Part shown: positions 1 through 5,496 of the stretch, piece by piece | Layout of the letters: every line of letters begins with the position of its first letter | How positions within the stretch are numbered: the first letter of the stretch is position 1 | Assembly (NCBI GenBank): GCA_035294325.1 | Contig: DATGLE010000182.1 | Coordinates: forward strand, 1 to 5,671 | DNA length: 5,671 nt | Direction of reading: 5' to 3' | Source of the DNA: DATGLE01 sp035294325 | Lineage (GTDB): Bacteria; Chloroflexota; Ktedonobacteria; Ktedonobacterales; Ktedonobacteraceae | The notes under the pieces: generated by a model | Databases searched by the model: none | Told to the model about the DNA's origin: nothing | The model's input: the letters and a program-made list of their open reading frames with translations, nothing else | Translations under genes and position numbers: made by a program

Positions 1-483
1 ATCCTCGCTGCCAGAGGCAACGTATCGGCCATCAGGAGACCAGGAGACAGAGGTAACTTTCTCGGCATGGCCGTGATAAATGCCGACCAGTTTACCTGTG
101 GCCGCCTCCCAGATCTGGACAGTGCGGTCCCAGGAGCCGGAAGCCACGTAGCGGCTGTCAGGAGACCAGGCTACCGCCAGAACGAAACTGCTGTGGCCGC
201 TGTAGGTCGTCTGCTTGCTTCCCGACGCGGCTTCCCAGATGTGCGCCGTCGCATCGCGACAACCACAGGCGAGATAGCGGCCATCGGGGGACCAGGCCAG
301 ATCCATGACGCGGTGACACTGGTCGAGAGTATGGATCACGTTGCCTGTGCGGGCCTGCCAGATGTGGATGGTACGATCCCAGGAGCCGGAGGCAAGCCGT
401 GTGCTATCGGGGGACCAGGCCAGGGCCGCCGTCCGTTCTCTATGCCCACGATAGAAACAGAGCACGCTGCCCATCGCTGCCAT
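1..483 (-). CDS. WD40 repeat beta-propeller protein, 3' end cut by window edge
   Basis: The minus strand reads open from ATG at 483-481 to the window edge (161 codons, no stop), so the C-terminal part is missing. The protein begins almost directly with WD40 repeats. Three blades are complete enough to see, ending in Trp at about residues 42, 83 and 125 (spacing 41-42), and a fourth is cut off. Each carries the core W-S-P-D-[GS] (residues 23-27, 64-68, 106-110, 148-152), then L/V-A-S-G-S-x-D-x-T and a terminal I-W. Blade 2 is divergent (ACGCRDATAHIW). No signal peptide, membrane segment or kinase domain precedes the repeats, so a cytoplasmic scaffold or protein-binding role is likely; partners cannot be read from sequence. 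The start is supported by a GAGGAGGAGA ribosome binding site; ATG at codon 4 is an alternative. It lies 31 bp after the Cys-rich gene on the same strand. Repeat style resembles the abundant WD40 proteins of Ktedonobacteria (inference). Confidence 0.9.
   Translation of the reverse strand, partial: MAAMGSVLCFYRGHRERTAALAWSPDSTRLASGSWDRTIHIWQARTGNVIHTLDQCHRVMDLAWSPDGRYLACGCRDATAHIWEAASGSKQTTYSGHSSFVLAVAWSPDSRYVASGSWDRTVQIWEAATGKLVGIYHGHAEKVTSVSWSPDGRYVASGSED
128..390 (-). repeat. Tandem WD40-coding DNA repeats (about 123-126 bp period)
   Basis: Within the WD40 gene the blades are similar at DNA level. The 14-mer tcccaggagccgga (plus strand) occurs at 128-141 and again at 377-390, exactly 249 bp (83 codons, two blades) apart. 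It encodes the S-G-S-W-D part of blades 1 and 3. A 'caggagaccagg'-type element encoding the W-S-P-D core recurs in the two leftmost repeats shown. Blades 1 and 3 are more alike than either is to blade 2. This fits blade duplication or gene conversion inside a propeller gene; it is not a separate mobile repeat. Confidence 0.7.
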
Positions 484-490
484 TGTCGTC

Positions 491-500
491 TCTCCTCCTC
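491..500 (-). promoter_or_regulatory. Ribosome binding site of the WD40 gene
   Basis: The minus strand reads GAGGAGGAGA here, with its AGGAGG core 10 bases and its GGAGA end 7 bases before the ATG at 483. It lies in the 31-bp gap after the TAA of the Cys-rich gene (515-517). It decides the start at 483 and supports co-transcription. The gap is too short for a convincing separate promoter, and I see no hairpin in it. Confidence 0.7.
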
Positions 501-514
501 TCACCGATGAACTG

Positions 515-880
515 TTAGCGATGTTGCTTCCGCTGCAAGAACTGCTCTACTGCCGCGACGGCTTCCTCGGCGCTCGGCAGGTCGATTGGCTGCCGACGAC
601 GCCAGAGCCGCTGCCACCATCTCCACTGCGGCCATAGTGCTCGCCAGCTTTGTCGCTCTCCTGCCACATGCAACCGGGACGGCCCGGCGGAGGCAGCCAC
701 TCCACTATAACAGCGCTGGCAGAGCAAGCGGGAGTTAGGACCACCTGCCGGCCCGCAGACAGTTCTTGTGGGTAGCTCGACAAGATGCCTGCGACACATG
801 CCTCCCCCACAATGTTGACATAGTGCGCAGGCGGGCTGATCGGCATATCCGGTTTCTACAAGGCAGGCATAGCAATACAT
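515..880 (-). CDS. Small Cys-rich, Trp-rich protein, DUF2180-like putative zinc binder
   Basis: This is a 121-residue protein. The N-terminal half holds paired metal-ligand-like residues: C3-x2-C6, C18-x2-C21, C24, C29-x2-H32, and C54-x2-C57. The opening MYCYACL and the CALCQHCGGGMCRRHL segment resemble the small DUF2180 proteins known from archaea and some Chloroflexota (family call from memory, moderate confidence). Two zinc sites are plausible. Residues 79-93 form a cluster with five to six Trp among Arg (W79, W83, W86, W88, W89, W93), followed by RRR, which could be a membrane-surface or protein-contact helix. The C-terminus (103-117) looks like a short amphipathic helix. There is no signal peptide or transmembrane helix. 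The gene starts 12 bp after the USP/CBS stop, and its ribosome binding site overlaps that stop, so translation is probably coupled. Function is unknown; an adaptor or regulator role is only inferred. Reading frame support comes from the ordered Cys pattern and the ribosome binding site. Confidence 0.82.
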   Translation of the reverse strand: MYCYACLVETGYADQPACALCQHCGGGMCRRHLVELPTRTVCGPAGGPNSRLLCQRCYSGVAASAGPSRLHVAGERQSWRALWPQWRWWQRLWRRRQPIDLPSAEEAVAAVEQFLQRKQHR

Positions 881-888
881 GGATGCAA

Positions 889-894
889 CTCCTC
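889..894 (-). promoter_or_regulatory. Ribosome binding site overlapping the USP/CBS stop codon
   Basis: GAGGAG on the minus strand, eight bases before the ATG at 880. Its first two bases are the last two of the TGA stop (895-893) of the upstream gene. This arrangement is typical of translational coupling in an operon, and it fixes the start of the Cys-rich protein at 880. Confidence 0.7.
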
Positions 895-2800
895 ACTCTT
901 CGGTCTTGTCTTCGGCAGCAGGGCGAAGCTCCTGTTCTCCGACTCTCATCTCATCAATGGTGGCGCCTTCCGCGATGAAAGAACGCAGCAACTGCTGGCG
1001 ATCCACCAGCCCCAGAGGCTTCCCCGACTCGTCCACGACGACCAGGCGCTTGATCTGGTGCGCCAGCATGGTCCTGATTGCCTCTCCTGTCGATGTTGCG
1101 GGTGTCACGGCGAAAAGATGCGGGCGCATGATCTGCTGAGCAGTCAACGCGCCCTGAGATGACCGGCGGCGAAACAGTTCTTCGGGCAGACGCAGGGAGA
1201 AGCGACCAGCGAGGGCCAGCAGTGGATGATGGTGAGTGGCGATGCCATGTGCCGCCAGCAGATCGCGGTCCCCGATTACGCCCATTGCTTTGCCCTCATG
1301 ATCGGTAACGATCACCCGGCGCAGCGGCGACGCCTCGACCTGGCGCAGCACTTCAAGTAAGGGCGTTGCTGCGACGACCAGCGGAACCTGAGAGAGCGCC
1401 ACCTCTCCTACCATTCTGGCATGCTTCGCTGGCGCCGCGAACTCCTGGGAGGGGTGGGCCTCCGACGATCCTGGAAGGCCGGCATAGTAATGCAGCAGCG
1501 CGGCCTGGCTGAGCAGCCCCACCAGTTTCCCCTGGGCATCCACCACGGGTACACGCGTCACGCGCCGGGAGATCATCATCTGCGCCGCCGTTTCGAGTGC
1601 AGCGTCGTCTTCTACCGTCAACGGCTGCCGAATCATCACCTCCCCGGCGGTCTGCTCAACAGCGAAGAGCTGACGCAGGCGCCGGCCCAGGTCGTCCGGG
1701 TCCGCGATTTCATGGGGAGCAAGTTGCTGAAAGGCATCTGTGCGTGTGAGGAGATGCCCAAGTGTAATTACGCCCTGCACCTCTCCCTTCTCCCCGACGA
1801 CCACCAGCATTTTGACACCCTGCATCATTAGCAGACGAATCACATCCTCAAGTGGTGTGCGCTGAGTCACCGTCGTCACTTCCAATGCCATCACATCGCG
1901 CACACTGACTGCAACAGTGAGGGGACGTATCAGTAAGACAGCGCACGGAGCCTCATTGGCGACTTTGCGCGCCGTTCCTCCGGTTGTGGCGCTCCAGGGA
2001 TGCTCGTGGCCTGTGGCGCCCAGGATGAGCAGGTCGCAGTGCCGCTCACGCGCGATGGCGGTGAGCACGCTGCTCGCATGTCCCTCCCGGCTGATGGTTT
2101 CGAGCGCAAGCCCGGCGATCTGGGCCTGTGCCGCTGCAAGGGCCTGTGTTCGTTGCAGATATGCATCCCAATCCCATTGGGCCTCGGCGGGAGGAAGCGG
2201 GCCGGTACGCGATGAGGTATACTTCGGCGGCGTGGTGGAACTTTCGATAATCGAGGCGGCGTGGAGACTCGCTCCGAACAGCTTTGCCAGCTCCAGGCCC
2301 TTCTGGAACGCTCGCCAGCTCAGCAGCGAGCCGTCCAGGCCCACCAGCAGGCTCTTGAAGAGCGATTTCCCCGGCCTGGTGCGAACGACCAGGACGCTGC
2401 ATGGAGCCTGGCTCACAACTTTGTCCGCCGTCCCGCCCAGGAAGGCTCCCCAGACACTGGAGTGTCCCTGATATCCCAGCAGCAAGAGGTCGCAGCGCTG
2501 CTCCTGGATGTGGCTCACGATCATCTGGCCCTCGTGCCCGCTGACGATGGCTGTTGTCACGCGCACACCACGCCGCTCGGCCAGCTTTCGCAGCGGGGCT
2601 TGAATATTCCCATAGTAGGACATGGCTGCTGTATGTTCAGCGCTGCTCTCTTCATGCGTCGCGACGTAGCGCGGCAGCGTTTCCTCGACGGAAAGGAGAT
2701 GCAGTTCGGCCTGCATCAGCGCCGCTAGCTCGATGGCAACGTCGGCAGCATGCAAGGAACTTTCAGAGCCATCGACGGCCAGGAGGATCCTTTGAAACAT
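893..2800 (-). CDS. Universal stress protein / CBS fusion (USP-USP-CBS-CBS-CBS-CBS)
   Basis: A 635-residue soluble protein with six domains. USP1 covers about 1-142, starting with the typical ILLAVDGSESS strand and loop, with a nucleotide-binding-like loop at 109-124 (GYQG, nine residues, GGT). USP2 covers about 148-293 (LLVGLDGS at the start; GATG, nine residues, GGT at 261-276). Four CBS domains follow at about 301-352, 385-437, 466-516 and 556-607, normally arranged as two Bateman pairs. USP domains of this class can bind ATP, and CBS pairs bind AMP, ADP, ATP or related ligands, so the protein is probably a cytoplasmic energy-state sensor (family knowledge plus inference). Several signature residues differ. 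The Ser/Thr after the Gly of the USP motif is Gly in both USP domains, and only CBS3 keeps the usual Asp (D513). No catalytic or DNA-binding domain is seen, so it may act by binding a partner. It follows the HyfB-like gene by 15 bp and precedes the Cys-rich gene by 12 bp. The start at 2800 has a perfect ribosome binding site. Confidence 0.95.
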   Translation of the reverse strand: MFQRILLAVDGSESSLHAADVAIELAALMQAELHLLSVEETLPRYVATHEESSAEHTAAMSYYGNIQAPLRKLAERRGVRVTTAIVSGHEGQMIVSHIQEQRCDLLLLGYQGHSSVWGAFLGGTADKVVSQAPCSVLVVRTRPGKSLFKSLLVGLDGSLLSWRAFQKGLELAKLFGASLHAASIIESSTTPPKYTSSRTGPLPPAEAQWDWDAYLQRTQALAAAQAQIAGLALETISREGHASSVLTAIARERHCDLLILGATGHEHPWSATTGGTARKVANEAPCAVLLIRPLTVAVSVRDVMALEVTTVTQRTPLEDVIRLLMMQGVKMLVVVGEKGEVQGVITLGHLLTRTDAFQQLAPHEIADPDDLGRRLRQLFAVEQTAGEVMIRQPLTVEDDAALETAAQMMISRRVTRVPVVDAQGKLVGLLSQAALLHYYAGLPGSSEAHPSQEFAAPAKHARMVGEVALSQVPLVVAATPLLEVLRQVEASPLRRVIVTDHEGKAMGVIGDRDLLAAHGIATHHHPLLALAGRFSLRLPEELFRRRSSQGALTAQQIMRPHLFAVTPATSTGEAIRTMLAHQIKRLVVVDESGKPLGLVDRQQLLRSFIAEGATIDEMRVGEQELRPAAEDKTEE

Positions 2801-2807
2801 GGCGCTC

Positions 2808-2816
2808 TCACCTCCT
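2808..2816 (-). promoter_or_regulatory. Perfect Shine-Dalgarno AGGAGGTGA for the USP/CBS gene
   Basis: The minus strand reads AGGAGGTGA, fully complementary to the usual 3' end of bacterial 16S rRNA, seven bases before the ATG at 2800. Its first A is the last base of the TGA stop (2818-2816) of the membrane subunit. The strong site predicts high, coupled expression of the USP/CBS protein and settles the start. Confidence 0.8.
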
Positions 2817-4948
2817 CAAATAACGCGCAGGAGCAGGACCAGGATCACGATCAAAAAGATGTAGGCCACGTATTGATTAAGATTGCCGGATTGAATGAGC
2901 GTCACCCGCCGCGTCAGCCTCTCGGCGAGGCGCACGACCGGTCGATAGAGCGTGCGCTCAAATGGCGCCGGGATCTCCTGCTGGTAGACGATGCGGCCTT
3001 TCCGATGGCGCGCCGCCGGCTGTACCGGCTCGCTGTGCGTCCATGAGCGGTAGAGGCCATTAAAGATGATGCGGATCGGGTTGCTATAGGCCAGGCCCGT
3101 ATAGGTCATAGCGGCTTCAAAGCGCGGAATCCCTCCGGCCCAGACGCGCCCGATCCGGCGCTTCCCGAGCGGGCGGACCAGGCGCAGCGCCAGCACCACG
3201 ATGACAAGCAAGAGCAGTTCCGCCAGCAGCAGATATGATGGCGAATCGATGGTGGCAAAGGTAGGAGCGGCAATAATCACCAGGCCATTCACCGGCAGCA
3301 ACCCCTTGAAGAGTCCACCGCCGATGGTCACAAGCAGCGCGTAGGGGCCGGGATGGTCCGTAAAGAGCGGCGGCACAACCTGGTTGAGCACGCTCTGTCC
3401 AAAGAGCGAAGTGGTCACGCGGTCCAGCGCGGGAATGACGAAGGTTGGCAGCACGCCCAATGCCAGGCAGAGCAAGGCCAGGATGCCCATTGCCACCCGC
3501 ATGCTCACAGGCGCTTCGTGAGCCTCCGCAGCCTCTTTACTGCGCGGCATCGCCAGGAAGGTGATGCCACAGGCACGCACGAAGGCGGTCACGGCGATCC
3601 CTGCGGTGAGCGCGATCAGGCTTCCCGCCAGCGCTATAACCATCTTCGTGAACGTATCCGGGATGGCAAAGCTCTGGAGCAGCGCTTCCAGCAGCATCCA
3701 CTCGCTGACATAGCCGTTGAGTGGAGGCACCGCCGAGATCGCCAGCGCGGCCACGATGAAGAAGAGCGTGGTCCAGGGCATCAGGCGGATCAGGCCGCCC
3801 AGTTTTCCCAGTTCGCGCGTGCCAGTTGCCTGATTGACCGCTCCGGCACTCAGAAAGAGCAGCCCCTTGTAGACCGCGTGATTGAGCACGTGATAGAGCA
3901 TCGCAATGGCGACAATGGCCGCCATCGCCGTCAGGTGATACGCCTGGAAGGTCAAAGCGGCTCCCAGCCCGGCCAGAATGATACCGATATTCTCGATGCT
4001 GGAATAGGCCAGCAGACGTTTCAGATCGTGCTGCACCACAGCATAGAGGATACCAATCAGCGCCGTCAACGCTCCAACGCTTAACACCACCAATCCCCAC
4101 CAGGAGGGCAGCGCGCCCGTTCCTCCCAGAAAGTCGAGCAGGAAACGCAGCATACCGTAGATGCCCAGCTTGATAATCACGGCGGAAAGCAGGGCCGAGA
4201 TATGGCTGGGAGCGGCGGGATGCGCTTCGGGAAGCCAGAGCTGGAGCGGAAGGATACCCGCTTTGGCGCCGAAGCCGATAAAAGACAGCAGAAAGATGGC
4301 GCTGCGCAGCGAACTTGAGATCATGGGCGCCGCCGAGCGTAATGCAGCGAAACCGAAGCTCCCCGCCGCCTGAAACAGCAGGAGGAAGGCGATGAAGATC
4401 GCCACCGTACCCAGTTCGCTGACGGCGAGCATCAGGAAACCAGAACGAATGACCTGCGCATCTTCGTACTCGAAGTTGACCATCAGGTAGCTGAGAAAGG
4501 CCATCGCCTCCCATGCCATCAGGAAGACGATCATATCGTCCGCCGCGACAATGAGCACCAGCGAGAGCAGCAAGAGATTGAGGAGGACGCCAGAGGCGCG
4601 CAGGCGTCCCCTGCTCGTATAGTGAGCGAGATAGCCTACCGAGTAGATGGCAACCGGAAAGGAGACCAATCCAATTACGATCAGGAAGAACGCCGAGAGA
4701 GTATCCACGCGCATGCTCAGCGCGCCGAAGGGCAGATTGGTAGCCACAGCCCCCACCGGGGCCGGGGCGCCGGCGATGACTCCAATTCCCGCGATGATCG
4801 CCGCCAGCCCTCCAAGCGCTGCTGTCGTGGCAGCAGCAAGCGTCAGAGCACGCGCCGGGCGGATCAGTAATGAGAGAATGACGCCGAGCGCATACAGGCC
4901 GAGCATGGACCAGAAAGCGGTTGCCGGCATGAGATTCCAATCCATCAT
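2816..4948 (-). CDS. Antiporter-like membrane subunit, HyfB/HycC/NuoL family (proton-translocating)
   Basis: A 710-residue polytopic protein with roughly 16-17 hydrophobic segments. It is the ion-pumping subunit type shared by complex I (NuoL/M/N), Mrp antiporters and group-4 hydrogenases. Visible hallmarks are E147 in AWEAMAFLSYL, K229 in GFGAKAGILPL, the loop PEAHPAAPSHISALLSA, K260 in IKLGIYG, K310 in HDLKRLLAYSSIEN, and H356 and K361 in LYHVLNHAVYKGLLF. These are the charged residues of the buried proton channel, so it looks functional. Motifs such as NHAVYKGLLFL and SAVPPLNGYVSEW fit HyfB/HycC better than NuoL (recognition, not alignment). After segment 572-590 comes about 100 residues of mostly polar sequence (VWAGGIPRFE... 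to residue 690), then a last hydrophobic helix (692-709); HyfB/HycC proteins have a related C-terminal region. The start overlaps the upstream stop as ATGA (4948-4945); ATG at 4945 is an equally placed second Met. The substrate side depends on the missing large subunit. Confidence 0.93.
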   Translation of the reverse strand: MMDWNLMPATAFWSMLGLYALGVILSLLIRPARALTLAAATTAALGGLAAIIAGIGVIAGAPAPVGAVATNLPFGALSMRVDTLSAFFLIVIGLVSFPVAIYSVGYLAHYTSRGRLRASGVLLNLLLLSLVLIVAADDMIVFLMAWEAMAFLSYLMVNFEYEDAQVIRSGFLMLAVSELGTVAIFIAFLLLFQAAGSFGFAALRSAAPMISSSLRSAIFLLSFIGFGAKAGILPLQLWLPEAHPAAPSHISALLSAVIIKLGIYGMLRFLLDFLGGTGALPSWWGLVVLSVGALTALIGILYAVVQHDLKRLLAYSSIENIGIILAGLGAALTFQAYHLTAMAAIVAIAMLYHVLNHAVYKGLLFLSAGAVNQATGTRELGKLGGLIRLMPWTTLFFIVAALAISAVPPLNGYVSEWMLLEALLQSFAIPDTFTKMVIALAGSLIALTAGIAVTAFVRACGITFLAMPRSKEAAEAHEAPVSMRVAMGILALLCLALGVLPTFVIPALDRVTTSLFGQSVLNQVVPPLFTDHPGPYALLVTIGGGLFKGLLPVNGLVIIAAPTFATIDSPSYLLLAELLLLVIVVLALRLVRPLGKRRIGRVWAGGIPRFEAAMTYTGLAYSNPIRIIFNGLYRSWTHSEPVQPAARHRKGRIVYQQEIPAPFERTLYRPVVRLAERLTRRVTLIQSGNLNQYVAYIFLIVILVLLLRVI

Positions 4949-5496
4949 GATCGCTCCCTTTCTCCCGCCTGTGGCGCCAGCATCTGGAGTGGCGGCGGGC
5001 GGTGGATCTGCCGTATGCTGCCATACAGGCGCTGCTCGGCCCGGCCCAGCGCCAGTAACAGTCCGTGGATCAACGTGAGCGGCGATGGCGGGCAGCCAGG
5101 AATAAACACGTCAACAGGCAGAACCTTCTCGACGCCGCCCAGGGTAAAGGCGCTCTCACCAAAGATCCCGCCGCTGCATGCGCAGGCGCCCACGGCTACA
5201 ACCAGCCGGGGATCTGGCATCGCTTCATAGGTCTGGCGCAGCGGATCGACCATCGCCCGCGTCACCGGTCCCGTCACCAGCAACAGATCGGCGTGGCGCG
5301 GCGAAGTCGTGAAGAACAGGCCCAGGCGCTGCATATCGTAGTAGGGGCTGGTCAGCAGTTTTATTTCCGACTCGCAGGCGTTGCACGAGCCGGCATCGAC
5401 ATGCCGGATATGTAACGAGCGTCCGAACAGTCGCTGCGCCCGCATCTTGAGCTGTTCAGAAGCGCCCCTGGTAGCCTCACTCAATGGCTCTACCAT
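4945..5496 (-). CDS. Iron-sulfur small subunit, HycG/HyfI/NuoB family (group-4 hydrogenase-like)
   Basis: A 183-residue protein that should carry one [4Fe-4S] cluster next to the large subunit and pass electrons in the peripheral arm of a membrane-bound oxidoreductase. Likely ligands are C38 and C41 (RHVDAGSCNACESEI), C105 (AVGACACSGGIFGES) and C135 (IPGCPPSP). The C-x2-C spacing is the [NiFe]-hydrogenase and HycG/HyfI form; NuoB proteins have two adjacent Cys here. An extra Cys (C107) sits two residues after the third ligand. There is no Tat signal or membrane anchor, in line with a cytoplasmic group-4 type subunit rather than a periplasmic uptake hydrogenase. The length is short, near that of HyfI/NuoB and well below the long small subunits of group 1. 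It overlaps the ferredoxin gene by 20 bp and the HyfB-like gene by 4 bp. The start is supported by AGGAGG at 5508-5503. Active hydrogenase versus hydrogenase-related complex cannot be decided here. Confidence 0.92.
   Translation of the reverse strand: MVEPLSEATRGASEQLKMRAQRLFGRSLHIRHVDAGSCNACESEIKLLTSPYYDMQRLGLFFTTSPRHADLLLVTGPVTRAMVDPLRQTYEAMPDPRLVVAVGACACSGGIFGESAFTLGGVEKVLPVDVFIPGCPPSPLTLIHGLLLALGRAEQRLYGSIRQIHRPPPLQMLAPQAGERERS
4954..4960 (-). promoter_or_regulatory. Ribosome binding site of the HyfB-like gene, inside the small-subunit gene
   Basis: AAGGGAG on the minus strand, five bases before the ATG at 4948, lies within the last codons of the small-subunit gene. Together with the ATGA overlap it indicates coupled translation of the two subunits. 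Confidence 0.6.

Noticed and set aside
128..390. Repeated 14-mers as a CRISPR array or mobile repeat
   Set aside because: The spacing equals whole WD40 blades in frame and the intervening DNA is coding and similar between units, so the repeats are protein-domain repeats.
67..510. A 147-codon plus-strand open frame with internal repeats (GGPGQ-like)
   Set aside because: The repetition is the antisense reading of the WD40 repeats; the minus-strand frame has clear WSPD and SGSWD motifs and a ribosome binding site.
484..514. Possible promoter or terminator between the Cys-rich and WD40 genes
   Set aside because: Only 31 bases, mostly occupied by the purine-rich ribosome binding site; no hairpin with a T-run and no -10/-35 pair visible.
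1917..2728. Plus-strand open frames of 184 and 155 codons opposite the USP domains
   Set aside because: They are antisense to well-conserved USP1 and USP2 sequence; no domain or start signal supports them.
3353..4084. A 243-codon plus-strand open frame antisense to the HyfB-like gene
   Set aside because: The product is rich in His, Gln and Arg, low-complexity, and without a recognisable domain or a good ribosome binding site. This is the usual antisense shadow of a hydrophobic GC-rich gene.
3537..5024. A 495-codon open frame on the minus strand inside the HyfB-like gene, starting within the small-subunit gene
   Set aside because: It is another frame of the same strand, rich in Arg, Ser and His with no hydrophobic or domain pattern. 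The HyfB frame carries all conserved motifs; this is a shadow caused by high GC.
4945..5496. Reading the small subunit as canonical NuoB of complex I
   Set aside because: NuoB has two adjacent Cys at the first ligand position; here it is C-x2-C as in HycG/HyfI, and the downstream membrane subunit is also HyfB-like.
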